The notes below the pieces were generated by a model that worked only from the letters and a program-made list of their open reading frames with translations, was not told the origin of the DNA and made no database searches. A program made the translations under genes and the position numbers. Of a stretch of DNA of 64,000 bases, positions 16,557-26,843 are shown piece after piece. Numbering within the stretch: the first letter of the stretch is position 1; the number at the start of each line of letters is the position of its first letter. This DNA comes from Pseudomonas mucidolens. Its GTDB lineage: Bacteria; Pseudomonadota; Gammaproteobacteria; Pseudomonadales; Pseudomonadaceae. The DNA is taken from assembly GCF_900106045.1 (NCBI RefSeq), contig NZ_LT629802.1, positions 4,898,001 to 4,962,000 of the forward strand, read 5' to 3'.

Positions 16557-17559
16557 ATGAAACCGCTGTCCGACGTCAAATTCTCAACCCTCGACCTGGT
16601 TCCCGTACGCGCTAACGGCAGTCCGGCGCAATCATTGCGCAACTCCCTGGACCTGGCCCAACACGTGGAACAGTTTGGCTACACCCGATTCTGGGTAGCC
16701 GAACACCACAATATGGACGGCATCGCCAGTTCCGCGACTTCCGTATTGCTGGGTTATCTGGCCGGTGGCACCTCGTCCATACGCGTCGGTTCCGGGGGGG
16801 GTGATGCTGCCCAACCACGCACCGCTGGTGATTGCAGAGCAATTCGGCACCCTGGAAAGCCTGTACCCCGGTCGTATCGACCTGGGCCTGGGCCGTGCGC
16901 CCGGCTCCGACCAGATGACCGCCCGCGCCCTGCGGCGTGAACGCTCCGGCAGCGCGGACGACTTCCCCGAAGACGTCGCTGAGCTGATGGCGTATCTGGG
17001 CCCGCGTACCCCCGACCAACGGGTGATTGCCGTACCGGGCACCGGCACCAACGTGCCGGTATGGCTGCTGGGCTCAAGCCTGTTCAGCGCACAGCTGGCA
17101 GGCGAGCGTGGTTTGCCCTACGCCTTCGCCTCGCATTTCGCACCGCGCATGATGCATGAGGCGATTCGCGTCTATCGCAATCACTTCAAGCCTTCAGCCG
17201 TATTGGACAAGCCCTACGTCATGCTTGGTGTGCCCTTGGTGGCCGCCGATACCGATGAGCAGGCCGATTACCTGGCGACCTCGGTGTACCAACGGATTCT
17301 GGCGCTGATGCGCGGACAAAGCCTGGTGCAGCGCCCGCCGGTGAAAACCATGGACGGCCTGTGGCTACCCCATGAGAAAGACGCCGTCGCCAGCTTCCTC
17401 GGCCTGGCAATGGTCGGCAGCCCGGCGAAGATTCGCGCCAAGCTGGAAGTGCTGGTCGAACAGACCGGCGCCGACGAGTTGATCTTTACGTGTGACCTGT
17501 ACGAGCACGCCGACCGGCTCCGCTCCTACGAGCTGCTGGCCCAGGTAATGAAGGGCTGA
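16557..17559 (+). pseudogene. luciferase-like (LLM class) flavin monooxygenase, frameshifted at a G8 run
   Basis: Bacterial luciferase-like monooxygenase of about 333 residues, split into two frames. The first part runs from MKPLSDVKFSTLDLVPVR to [11 protein letters not shown]. The second resumes as [17 protein letters not shown] and continues to the stop at 17559. The break is at a run of eight G at 16794-16801; seven G would restore one continuous frame. Both halves look well conserved ([21 protein letters not shown]), so the lesion is recent, a sequencing error, or slippage-prone. GGAGAAG precedes the ATG at 16557. Relatives (YhbW-like) use FMN; the substrate is unknown. Confidence 0.85.
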
Positions 17560-17570
17560 TCGTCAGCCAT

Positions 17571-17600
17571 AAAAAAACCGACGCTCCGGCGTCGGTTTTC
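17571..17600. terminator. bidirectional rho-independent terminator
   Basis: The stem CCGACGC/GCGTCGG with loop TCCG is flanked by seven A on the left and TTTT on the right. It therefore works in both directions, ending the monooxygenase gene and the convergent DUF1161 copy 2. Confidence 0.92.
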
Positions 17601-17617
17601 ATGTCTGCCGCACGGGA

Positions 17618-17842
17618 TCACCCGCGGTTGTAGACAATTTCCTTGGTACCGCCCTCACAGCTGCCGACCACTTCGCCACTGGCGGCTGTGCCCTTGTCCA
17701 CCACTTCCAGGGTGTAGCCTGAAGCGCCATTGGCCTGGATCTTCGCGTCAATTTCACTTTTCAGCTCTTCACACGGCTTGCCCGCCGCCAGGGCCGTGCC
17801 CGCGATGCTCAACAAACCTACCGCTAACAGAAACTTGTTCAT
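17618..17842 (-). CDS. DUF1161 periplasmic protein, copy 2
   Basis: A 74-residue protein with a signal peptide (likely cleaved after ALA) and a mature start AGKPCEELKSEIDAKIQANG. Cysteines in KPCEEL and GSCEGG correspond to those in copy 1 at 15515-15754, so the two genes are paralogues separated by osmC and the monooxygenase. Function unknown. Confidence 0.88.
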   Translation of the reverse strand: MNKFLLAVGLLSIAGTALAAGKPCEELKSEIDAKIQANGASGYTLEVVDKGTAASGEVVGSCEGGTKEIVYNRG

Positions 17843-17957
17843 CCGATACTTTCCTTGCGCTGATCAAAAAAGCGCGCCGACGCGCATCGCATCGGCGCTC
17901 CAAGGTTGTAGCGCAGGTTATGGCAATCAGCCAGCGTGCAAAGTTCAACCGACCCGA

Positions 17958-18173
17958 TCAACTATTGGCAATACGAAAGCCCACCTTGATGGTCACTTGA
18001 AAGTGCGCGGCCTTACCGTCCTTGATGTGCCCACGGGTTTCGGTGACCTCGAACCACTCCAAGTGCTTGATGCTCTTGCTGGCTTCGGCCAACGCGTTGT
18101 TGATGGCGTCCTCGATACTGCTGGGGGACGAACCGACCAATTCGACTTTCTTGTAGGTGTGATGATCAGACAT
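17958..18173 (-). CDS. dodecin, flavin-storage protein
   Basis: A 71-residue protein of the dodecin family, which assembles into hollow dodecamers that bind and protect flavins. The characteristic Trp is Trp40 in [14 protein letters not shown], and the segment ends in [13 protein letters not shown], both family hallmarks. It is cytoplasmic. A purine-rich AGGAGAAACGTC precedes the ATG. Confidence 0.92.
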   Translation of the reverse strand: MSDHHTYKKVELVGSSPSSIEDAINNALAEASKSIKHLEWFEVTETRGHIKDGKAAHFQVTIKVGFRIANS

Positions 18174-18328
18174 GACGTTTCTCCTGAGGGGGTAAATGAA
18201 GCCTAGCAGTCAATGCTCTTACTGCTTGTGGCGGCTTTCCCTATCTCAAAGTTCAGATTTACTGCACTTTCTGAAACCGCCGCAGTCGGAATCAACACAC
18301 GCCACTCAATCACTCCAGGAGAGCCCAC

Positions 18329-18655
18329 ATGGCCAACACCTCTTTACGCAAAGCGTCATTGGAAAGCATGGAAGCCGAGATTTCGAGCCTGCTCAAATCC
18401 CTTGAGAGCCTCAAGGACGACACATCGGACGAGTCGCGCAAAACGCTGAAGGCCCTGAAAAGCAATGCCGAGAACGCCCTCAAGCATTCTCGCCATCTGA
18501 TCAGCGACGCCTATGAAGAAAGCAAAGTGAAAATCCGCGAAACCGGTGTGGCTACCCGAGATTACGCGCAGGAGCACCCATGGACTACCGCCGGCGTCGC
18601 CGTTGGCGCGCTGGGCCTGCTGGCCGCTTATCTGCTGTGCAAACGCGGTAACTGA
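18329..18655 (+). CDS. DUF883 (ElaB/YqjD-like) inner-membrane anchored protein
   Basis: A 108-residue protein. The first 75 residues form a long charged helix, probably a coiled coil (SLESMEAEISSLLKSLESL). The C-terminus has the motif AQEHPWTTAGVAVGALGLLAAYLL, a single tail-anchor helix. In E. coli, relatives such as YqjD bind ribosomes at the membrane in stationary phase; that role is only inferred here. AGGAGAG precedes the ATG. Confidence 0.88.
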   Translation: MANTSLRKASLESMEAEISSLLKSLESLKDDTSDESRKTLKALKSNAENALKHSRHLISDAYEESKVKIRETGVATRDYAQEHPWTTAGVAVGALGLLAAYLLCKRGN

Positions 18656-18663
18656 GACACCGG

Positions 18664-19560
18664 CTACGCCGGCTGGCGCTCAAGCTCGGCCTTGAGCCAC
18701 TGCGCCAGCTGTCGCGCGCGCCCGTCCGCGGCGCGCTTGGGTAGCCATAACGCCAGTTGCGCCGGGGTTTCACTAAACCCCCACGGCGCAACCAGGCGCC
18801 CCGCCCGCAGATCCTCCGCCACCAGCGGCTGCGGCGCAATCGCTACACCCAGGCCCGCCACGGCCGCCTCAAGTAAATAATACAAATGCTCGAAACCCTG
18901 ACCGTATTTCAACGCGCCAGCCTCGATTCCATGCTGTCGCGCCCAACTGGGCCAGGCTTGCGGGCGTGAAGTGGTGTGCAGCAGAGGTTCCTCCAGCAAG
19001 GCATTGGCAGAGGTTTTGCGCAGGCGCTCATAATGCGCAAAGCGCGGGCTCAACACCGGACCGATCCGTTCGCTGGCCAGCGCGTACACCTGCATATCCG
19101 CCGGCCAGGGTGGCTCGGCAAATACCAGCAGGGCATCCAGCCCCGGGCGCCGAGGATCAAGATCGCCTTCTCCCGCCGACAGGTGCAAGCGCAAGTCCGG
19201 CAAGTCCGCATTCAAACGACCCAGGCGCGGAATAAACCAGCGCGCCAGCAAGCTGCCTGATAGACCCAACACAAACGGCGCATCGGCGCTGCTTTGCGAC
19301 AGTTCGCCACAGACGTCGCGTAAACGCTCGAAAGCCTCGTAGCTGGCGTCTCGCAAGCGCGCGCCGGCATCTGTGAGTTTAAGGCCGCGTCCTTCCTTGA
19401 CGAAAAGACTCAGGCCAAGGTGTTCTTCCAAGACTTTCAACTGTCGGCTGACGGCGCCATGGGTAACATGCAATTGTTCCGCAGCCTGGCTGACGCTATT
19501 GAGCCTAGCGGTGGCTTCGAACGCGCGCAGGGCGTTCAGTGGGGGAAGGTCTCGGCTCAT
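18664..19560 (-). CDS. trpI: LysR-type activator of trpBA
   Basis: A 298-residue LysR-type regulator from the ATG at 19560 ([19 protein letters not shown]); an in-frame ATG at 19584 would add eight residues. The N-terminal winged helix-turn-helix is clear ([27 protein letters not shown]). It is divergent from trpB across 114 bases, which is the known arrangement of Pseudomonas trpI. There the protein activates trpBA in response to indoleglycerol phosphate. The identity rests on this synteny and on the N-terminus. Confidence 0.93.
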   Translation of the reverse strand: MSRDLPPLNALRAFEATARLNSVSQAAEQLHVTHGAVSRQLKVLEEHLGLSLFVKEGRGLKLTDAGARLRDASYEAFERLRDVCGELSQSSADAPFVLGLSGSLLARWFIPRLGRLNADLPDLRLHLSAGEGDLDPRRPGLDALLVFAEPPWPADMQVYALASERIGPVLSPRFAHYERLRKTSANALLEEPLLHTTSRPQAWPSWARQHGIEAGALKYGQGFEHLYYLLEAAVAGLGVAIAPQPLVAEDLRAGRLVAPWGFSETPAQLALWLPKRAADGRARQLAQWLKAELERQPA

Positions 19561-19629
19561 GGTATCTGTGAGTTTTCCTGACATGTTGCAGCGATCTTAT
19601 CGGTTTTCACAGCAGAGCGTCAGGGGTAG

Positions 19630-20915
<1,286 letters not shown>

Positions 20916-20916
<1 letters not shown>

Positions 20917-21725
20917 TGAGCCGCCTGCAAACGCGCTTTTCGCAACTCAAGGAACAGAACCGTGCCGCCCTGGTGACCTTCGTCACCGCCGGCGACCCGG
21001 GTTATGACACCTCGCTGGCGATCCTCAAGGGCTTGCCGGCGGCCGGTGCCGATGTGATCGAGCTGGGCATGCCGTTCACCGATCCAATGGCCGACGGGCC
21101 GGCCATCCAACTGGCAAACATCCGCGCGCTGACCGCCAAACAGAACCTGGCGAAAACCCTGCAAATGGTGCGTGAGTTCCGCAAAGACAACAACGACACG
21201 CCGTTAGTATTGATGGGGTATTTCAACCCGATCCACAAATACGGCGTACCGCAGTTTATTGACGACGCCAAGGCCGCCGGTGTCGACGGCCTGATTGTGG
21301 TCGACATGCCGCCCGAACATAACGGCGAACTGTGCGATCCGGCCCAGGCCGCAGGCATCGATTTTATTCGCCTGACCACGCCGACCACTGACGATAGGCG
21401 TCTACCGACCGTACTGAACGGCAGCTCCGGGTTTGTGTATTACGTATCGGTCGCTGGCGTGACCGGTGCCGGTGCCGCCACCCTGGAACACGTCGAAGAA
21501 GCCGTGACCCGTCTGCGTCGCCATACCGACCTGCCCATCAGCATCGGCTTCGGCATCCGCACGCCGGAACAAGCGGCGGCCATTGCGCGCCTGGCGGACG
21601 GGGTGGTGGTGGGTTCGGCACTGATCGATCACATCGCCAATGCCAGTGATGACGCGCAGGCGATTGATGGGGTGTTGAGTTTGTGCGCAGCGTTGTCGGA
21701 AGGTGTACGCAACGCACGTAAGTAA
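20916..21725 (+). CDS. trpA: tryptophan synthase alpha subunit
   Basis: The 269-residue TIM-barrel subunit cleaves indole-3-glycerol phosphate to indole and glyceraldehyde 3-phosphate. The family signature is present ([19 protein letters not shown]), including the catalytic Glu and Asp. The sugar-phosphate loop appears late ([10 protein letters not shown]). It overlaps trpB by one base (TGATG) and ends about 55 bases before a strong terminator. Confidence 0.97.
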
Positions 21726-21780
21726 GTGGTGCGGATAGGCGGTTGCGGAGCCCTAGCGCTGCGGGCCGAGCCGCTTGAGA

Positions 21781-21815
21781 GGGGATTTCGAACGTTGTTC
21801 GGGGTCCCTTTTTTT
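21781..21815 (+). terminator. rho-independent terminator after trpA
   Basis: CGAAC/GTTCG over a GTT loop is extended by GGGGA/TCCCT across a small internal loop and followed by seven T. Position and strand fit the end of trpBA. Confidence 0.75.
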
Positions 21816-21832
21816 GTGGGTTGTGTCCATAT

Positions 21833-21850
21833 CCGCTACTGCGGTAGCGG
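21833..21850. repeat. short perfect hairpin
   Basis: CCGCTAC and GTAGCGG flank the four-base loop TGCG in the trpA-dgoT gap. No T-run follows, so it may be part of a dispersed repeat rather than a terminator. Confidence 0.45.
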
Positions 21851-21917
21851 CTGATATAGGTTCCCCTGCGTTCGACCCGCATGGGTTAACGGGGGCGCTC
21901 AAGATCAAACCGTCTTC

Positions 21918-22017
21918 TGTAGGAGCGAGCTTGCTCGCGAAAAATCTGAGGACGCCGCGGGATTTCAGGTTTCCCGTGTCATCGTTAACGATTTTCGCGA
22001 GCAAGCTCGCTCCTACA
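21918..22017. repeat. REPIN (two inverted REPs with spacer)
   Basis: The left arm TGTAGGAGCGAGCTTGCTCG is answered by CGAGCAAGCTCGCTCCTACA at the right end. The spacer contains CGTGTCATCGTTAACGAT, which recurs in other copies (23410, 42590 and 48873, in either orientation). It lies between convergent trpA and dgoT. The rest of the gap (21726-22046) holds only the terminator and hairpin. Confidence 0.88.
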
Positions 22018-22046
22018 AAGTCCAAGCGCCAAGTTCCCCCAAGCCC

Positions 22047-23357
22047 CTACAACTCAATCCGCTCCACCTTGCCCACCAGCAGAATGTAGGAAAGCGCCCC
22101 CAACAATGCCAGGACCGCGACATAGGTAATCGCCGGCGCAAACGAATCCCCGGTAGCGAGAAACCCAATCACGATCGGCGTGGTAATCGCCGCCAAGTTG
22201 CCGATAAAGTTAAACACTCCACCCGTCAGCCCCAACAACCGTGCCGGCGCCAGGGTCGAGACCAGCGACCAGGTGATCGATGCCAGGCCATTGCCAAAAA
22301 ACGCCACCGCCAGACACGCAATCACCAACGGTGTCGAGTCGACAAAGTTAGCGCCGATGATCGCCGTGGAAATCAGCAGCCCACTGATAATCGGCAGCTT
22401 GCGCGCAAAGCCGACCGAAGCGCCTCGGCGGATCAACCAGTCGGAAAACAACCCGGAACACAACACGCCGACAAAGGCCGCAAGAAACGGCAGAGAAGCG
22501 AGCATGCCGGACTTGATGAAATCCATGCCGCGATATTTCACCAGGTACGTCGGGAACCACGTGAGGAAGAACCATAGCGTCGAGTTCAGGCAGAACTGCC
22601 CCAGATAGATGCCCCACAGCTTGCGCTTGCTAAGCACGATCCCCAGATCGACCCAACTGAATGGCGCCTTGCGCTGGGCGGTTTGCGTCTGCAGATCCAC
22701 CAACCCGCCGCCTTCGCGGATCAACTCGATTTCAGCAGCGTTGACGCCCTTGAAGTCCCGCGGCTCACGATACACCGCGTACCAGATCACCGCCCAAAGG
22801 ATGCCCACGGCACCGGTGCTGACAAACACCATGTGCCAACCATAGTGGTGCTGCAACCAAGCCAGCACCGGCGTGAGGAACGCCAGCCCGACAAATTGCC
22901 CGGAGGTATAAAAACCAATCGCCGTGGCGCGCTCCCGCTCGGGAAACCAACTGGTAACCACCCGATTGTTGATCGGATAAGCCGGTGCTTCCAGGGCGCC
23001 AACCGCCATGCGCAGGACGAACAAGGCGATAAAGCTGGCAGCAAAGCCAAGCATCACCGTGGCGATCGACCACAGCAGCAAGGCAACGCTGTAGAGAATG
23101 CGCGGCGGCACGCGGTCCACCAGCCAGCCGCCGGGAATTTGCATGGCGGCGTAGGTCCAGCCGAAGGCCGAGAAAATCAACCCGACATGCACCGGGTCGA
23201 TGTCCAGTTCGCTGGTCAGGGCCGGTGCGGCAATCGACAGGTTACTGCGGTCCAGGTAGTTGATCACCACCGTGATAAATAACAGGACCATGATGAAATA
23301 GCGCTTGCGACTAGGCGCCACCAAAGACGCGTGTCCGGTGCTTGGAGGGGAGAGCAT
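22047..23357 (-). CDS. dgoT: MFS anion:cation symporter, probable D-galactonate transporter
   Basis: A 436-residue major facilitator with about 12 membrane helices. The ACS-family signature is seen in the first third (NYLDRSNLSIAAPALTSELDIDP, then GWTYAAMQIPGGWLVDR). It is the last gene of the leftward dgo group, and its substrate is inferred from the three upstream enzymes. The 175-base gap to dgoD holds a REPIN, so transcript stability may differ between the two genes. Glucarate or another sugar acid is the alternative substrate class (GudP-like). Confidence 0.85.
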   Translation of the reverse strand: MLSPPSTGHASLVAPSRKRYFIMVLLFITVVINYLDRSNLSIAAPALTSELDIDPVHVGLIFSAFGWTYAAMQIPGGWLVDRVPPRILYSVALLLWSIATVMLGFAASFIALFVLRMAVGALEAPAYPINNRVVTSWFPERERATAIGFYTSGQFVGLAFLTPVLAWLQHHYGWHMVFVSTGAVGILWAVIWYAVYREPRDFKGVNAAEIELIREGGGLVDLQTQTAQRKAPFSWVDLGIVLSKRKLWGIYLGQFCLNSTLWFFLTWFPTYLVKYRGMDFIKSGMLASLPFLAAFVGVLCSGLFSDWLIRRGASVGFARKLPIISGLLISTAIIGANFVDSTPLVIACLAVAFFGNGLASITWSLVSTLAPARLLGLTGGVFNFIGNLAAITTPIVIGFLATGDSFAPAITYVAVLALLGALSYILLVGKVERIEL

Positions 23358-23409
23358 AGAGGCCTCTTTTTATGGTTGTTGAGGACGGGGAAGCTGGGGC
23401 ACTAATACC

Positions 23410-23523
23410 TGCAGGAGCGAGGGGGCGCCCAGCGCTTGCTCGCGAAAATCGTCAACGATGACACGGGAAGCCTGACTCCCCGAGGCGCTCTCAGGTTTTT
23501 CGCGGGCAAGCCCGCTCCTACAG
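23410..23523. repeat. REPIN between dgoD and dgoT
   Basis: A left arm beginning TGCAGGAGCGAGG and a right arm ending CGGGCAAGCCCGCTCCTACA flank a spacer with CGTCAACGATGACACGGG. The left arm is imperfect (GGGGGCGCCCAGCGC inserted). It sits inside the dgo operon and may attenuate or stabilise the transcript. Confidence 0.82.
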
Positions 23524-23532
23524 GGTGTCAGC

Positions 23533-24681
23533 TCACCACTCGGCAAAACTGCCATCGGCATGGCGCCAGATCGGGTTGCGCCAGCGGTGGCCGATGGCGG
23601 CGCGTTCGATCACATATTCCTCGTTGATCTCGATACCCAGGCCCGGCCCGTTGGGGATTTTCACGAAGCCCTGGTCATAATCGAAGACGCCCGGATCCCG
23701 GACGTAGTCCAGCAGGTCATTGCTCTCGTTGTAGTGAATGCCCAGGCTCTGCTCCTGGATAAACGCGTTGTAGCAAACCGCGTCCAGTTGCAGGCATGCC
23801 GCCAGCGCAATCGGCCCCAACGGACAGTGCAGGGCCAGCGCCACATCGTAGGCTTCGGCCATATTGGCGATCTTGCGGGTTTCGGTAATGCCGCCGGCGT
23901 GGGACGCATCCGGCTGGATGATGTCGACGTAGCCTTCGCTGAGCACACGCTTGAAATCCCAGCGCGAGAACAGCCGCTCGCCAAGAGCAATCGGGGTGCT
24001 GGTCAGCGGCGCCAGTTCTTTCAACGCTTCATAGTTTTCGCTGAGCACCGGCTCTTCGATGAACATCAGCTTGTACGGGTCCAACTCCTTCATCAGCACC
24101 TTGGCCATCGGCTTATGGACCCGCCCATGGAAGTCCACGCCAATGCCGACGTTCGGCCCCACCGCATCGCGCACGGCGGCGACGTTGGCCAGGGCCTGGT
24201 CGACCTTTTCAAAGGTATCGAGGAATTGCAGCTCTTCGGTGCCGTTCATCTTCACCGCGGTAAAACCACGGGAAACCGCTTCTTTGGCGGCGCGGGCGGT
24301 GTCGGCCGGGCGGTCGCCACCGATCCACGAGTACACACGAATCTTGTTGCGCACCTGGCCGCCCAGCAGGTCGCTGACCGACACGCCCAGCGCCTTGCCC
24401 TTGATGTCCCACAGCGCCTGGTCGATACCCGCCAGCGCGCTCATATGAATCGCGCCACCACGGTAGAAACCGCCGCGATACAGCACTGTCCAGATGTCTT
24501 CGATATTGCGCGGGTCTTTGCCGATCAAGTAGTCGGACAGTTCCTCGACGGCCGCCGCCACAGTGTGGGCGCGGCCTTCAACCACGGGCTCGCCCCAGCC
24601 AGTCACGCCCTGATCGGTTTCCACTTTGAGGAAACACCAGCGCGGCGGCACGATGTAAGTCGTCAGTTTGGTGATTTTCAT
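23533..24681 (-). CDS. dgoD: D-galactonate dehydratase
   Basis: A 382-residue enolase-superfamily enzyme that converts D-galactonate to 2-keto-3-deoxygalactonate. The start at 24681 gives [15 protein letters not shown], the usual N-terminus; the frame from 24726 is longer but atypical. Metal-ligand stretches are visible ([27 protein letters not shown]), and the catalytic His lies in [12 protein letters not shown]. Its neighbours dgoA and dgoK supply the next steps, which supports galactonate over other sugar acids. Confidence 0.95.
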   Translation of the reverse strand: MKITKLTTYIVPPRWCFLKVETDQGVTGWGEPVVEGRAHTVAAAVEELSDYLIGKDPRNIEDIWTVLYRGGFYRGGAIHMSALAGIDQALWDIKGKALGVSVSDLLGGQVRNKIRVYSWIGGDRPADTARAAKEAVSRGFTAVKMNGTEELQFLDTFEKVDQALANVAAVRDAVGPNVGIGVDFHGRVHKPMAKVLMKELDPYKLMFIEEPVLSENYEALKELAPLTSTPIALGERLFSRWDFKRVLSEGYVDIIQPDASHAGGITETRKIANMAEAYDVALALHCPLGPIALAACLQLDAVCYNAFIQEQSLGIHYNESNDLLDYVRDPGVFDYDQGFVKIPNGPGLGIEINEEYVIERAAIGHRWRNPIWRHADGSFAEW

Positions 24682-24728
24682 CTTCTTATCTCTCTTGTCG
24701 GATGCGACGCCCGTGGCGCCATACACAA

Positions 24729-25349
24729 TCAGTTCAAGGCATTCCAGGCCGCGACATACGCCTGGGCGCGGCTCGCCACTTGATCAACTGTCATGCCCGG
24801 CTTGAACAGCCCGGAGCCCAGTCCAAAACCTTTGACGCCGGCGTCGACGAACACCTGCATGTTGTCCGGTGTGATGCCGCCGACGGGCAGCAACACCGTG
24901 CCGGCCGGCAAGACGGCAAGCCAGGCCTTGACCACCGCCGGGCCCATTTGCTCGGCCGGGAACAGCTTCAACACATCAGCGCCCTCAGCCAGCGCCGCAA
25001 ACGCTTCGGTCGGCGTGGCAACACCGGGCGACAGGTACAGGCCCGCGGCCTTTGCCGCGCGCAGCACCTGGGCATCGCTGTGGGGCATCACGATCACTTG
25101 GCCGCCCGCCGCCTTGACCTGCTGCACCTGCTCGGCGGTCAGCACCGTGCCGGCGCCGATCAGGCAATCGGCGGGCAGGCTGTCGCGCAAGGTGCGGATG
25201 CTGGTGTAAGGGTCCGGCGAGTTGAGCGGCACTTCGATGACCCGGAATCCGGCCTGGTACAACACCTGGCCGATAGCGTGGGCCTCATCCGGGCGCAGGC
25301 CGCGCAGGATTGCGATCAAACCGTTGTGTGTCAGTGCTTGCTTGAGCAT
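24729..25349 (-). CDS. dgoA: 2-dehydro-3-deoxy-6-phosphogalactonate aldolase
   Basis: A 206-residue class I aldolase of the KDPG/KDPGal family that splits KDPGal into pyruvate and glyceraldehyde 3-phosphate. Expected motifs are present: [14 protein letters not shown] at the N-terminus, [12 protein letters not shown], and [11 protein letters not shown] carrying the Schiff-base lysine. It begins one base after the dgoK stop region, so the two genes are tightly coupled. Confidence 0.93.
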   Translation of the reverse strand: MLKQALTHNGLIAILRGLRPDEAHAIGQVLYQAGFRVIEVPLNSPDPYTSIRTLRDSLPADCLIGAGTVLTAEQVQQVKAAGGQVIVMPHSDAQVLRAAKAAGLYLSPGVATPTEAFAALAEGADVLKLFPAEQMGPAVVKAWLAVLPAGTVLLPVGGITPDNMQVFVDAGVKGFGLGSGLFKPGMTVDQVASRAQAYVAAWNALN

Positions 25350-25350
25350 C

Positions 25351-26319
25351 TCAGGCCTCCAATAAGGGTTGAACGAGCCCGGCCGCGACAGCCAGTTGCC
25401 ACAAGCCCCGTTCAGCGGCCTCGCGCGCCAGGGTCACGTGGGGAAAGCCGCATGACTGGAGGGCCCGCTGATAGCGGCTGCACAACGCGTTGTTGCCCAC
25501 CAGAACGATATCGCGGTGCTGGGTGTTGTTGCGTGCCCGCAAGCCGGAGAGCTCGTGGCCAATCAGCAGGCCGGAAAGGTAATCCGGCTGTTCCTCGGGG
25601 CTCAGCTCGCCGGCCAAACCCAGCGCACGGGTGCTGAACAGCGTCGACAGCAGGCCCATCTTGCCGTCGGCCGACAGCGTTACCTGCACACCTCGGTCAA
25701 ACGCGGCGGCCTGGAACGTGTCAGCGGTTTTTTGCGTGCGACCCAGGATGCTGTGATCGCGCAACACGGCAAACAGCTCGCCAGTCATGAAGGTGTCGAA
25801 ATGGGTGATGCAACCGCGGCTCACTTCGACCCATTTGGAATGGCTCCCCGGCAAGCCGATCAACACGTCATCGGCGGTCAGGCTTTGCAGTACGCCCAAT
25901 ACTTGGGTTTCCTCGCCGCGCATCACGTTGGCCACGCCGTCGCGCTGCATCACGCCCGGCACGATATGCACGTCGCTGCCGCGCAGGCTGCGCACCACGT
26001 GCAACGCCTGTCCCAAGGTCGTGACATCGGCCGGGCTGTCACGGTACGCCGTCTCGCTCCAGCCCTGGGCGCTGCCCACCATACCGCAGGCAATGACCGG
26101 CAGGTGAGGCTGGGTATCCAGCCAATCTCCACAGGCCGCATCAAAGGCCAACTCGAAGCCATTGCTGCAATGCACACCGTTAATCATCCGCGCCTCGGTG
26201 GGCAAATGCATGATCCCCGAGGCCAGGGAGCGTCGTTCAAGGACTTGGCCACCAGGACCGAGTTTGTAGGCACGAAGGGAGGTGGTTCCCCAATCGAGCG
26301 CGATCAATTGCGCCTGCAT
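25351..26319 (-). CDS. dgoK: 2-dehydro-3-deoxygalactonokinase
   Basis: A 322-residue sugar-acid kinase of the DgoK family that phosphorylates KDGal at the 6-position. The N-terminus has the ATP-binding DWGTTSLRAYKL motif, and GLPGSHSKWV and LSGLLIGHEL follow. It is the first gene of the dgoK-dgoA-dgoD-dgoT group. No dgoR-type regulator gene is adjacent. An AT-rich inverted repeat lies about 70 bases upstream. Confidence 0.93.
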   Translation of the reverse strand: MQAQLIALDWGTTSLRAYKLGPGGQVLERRSLASGIMHLPTEARMINGVHCSNGFELAFDAACGDWLDTQPHLPVIACGMVGSAQGWSETAYRDSPADVTTLGQALHVVRSLRGSDVHIVPGVMQRDGVANVMRGEETQVLGVLQSLTADDVLIGLPGSHSKWVEVSRGCITHFDTFMTGELFAVLRDHSILGRTQKTADTFQAAAFDRGVQVTLSADGKMGLLSTLFSTRALGLAGELSPEEQPDYLSGLLIGHELSGLRARNNTQHRDIVLVGNNALCSRYQRALQSCGFPHVTLAREAAERGLWQLAVAAGLVQPLLEA

Positions 26320-26390
26320 CGCTTCACCTGAAGTCAGAGAGTGCTGAAAAAGCAGATGAGGCGAATATAAACCTAAGGCCTACGAAATCT

Positions 26391-26419
26391 CAATATATAA
26401 ATACAGATCCCATATATTG
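26391..26419. promoter_or_regulatory. AT-rich inverted repeat upstream of dgoK
   Basis: CAATATA and TATATTG are separated by 15 bases in the dgoK upstream region. It could be a promoter element or operator for the dgo group. Low confidence because AT-rich DNA produces such repeats by chance. Confidence 0.3.
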
Positions 26420-26479
26420 GAACAAGCTAAAGGGAGTTCCCCGCGCGTTCACACGCTTACACTGCTCAACCGTGGGGAG

Positions 26480-26812
26480 TCAGGCCTGGAAAATCGACAG
26501 ATCCAGGGTACGCATGGCGCCCATCCAGATTGCGTGCTCAGTGTGATCCTTCAGGTCGTCGCCGGTGTCGGGATGCAGGAACACCACCAGCCCGTTGCGA
26601 TTAAGCGCCAGCCACGGCAGCGCCAAGCCGATGTACTCGGGATCGAACGCCAACTGGCAACTCCAGTCGGGGTGCGGCCCCACCGGGCGCTCATGCATGC
26701 GTCCCATGCGCAAGGGAAATATGGTCGCCGCGTCTTCACAGAGCTTGCGCGCCTGGTCGAGGGTAGTGGCGTCGAAGTAGATATGGGCGTGATACCCCTT
26801 GATACGTTGCAT
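26480..26812 (-). CDS. DOPA 4,5-dioxygenase family protein
   Basis: A 110-residue protein starting MQRIKGYHAHIYFDATTLD, which matches the DOPA_dioxygenase family (PF08883). Conserved histidines occur in GYHAHIYFD, in GPHPDWSC and in VFLHPDTGDD. The ATG at 26812 is preferred; the frame from 26854 adds 14 residues and runs into the LysR gene. It follows the LysR gene in the same orientation with a gap of about 30 bases, so they may be cotranscribed. The physiological substrate is unknown. Confidence 0.85.
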   Translation of the reverse strand: MQRIKGYHAHIYFDATTLDQARKLCEDAATIFPLRMGRMHERPVGPHPDWSCQLAFDPEYIGLALPWLALNRNGLVVFLHPDTGDDLKDHTEHAIWMGAMRTLDLSIFQA

Positions 26813-26843
26813 GCCAGGCTCCGGACTCGGTAATCGGCAAATC

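Noticed and set aside
19566..19612. CTGTGA...TCACAG inverted repeat between trpI and trpB
   Set aside because: The arms are only six bases and lie 35 bases apart; too weak to call a TrpI site.
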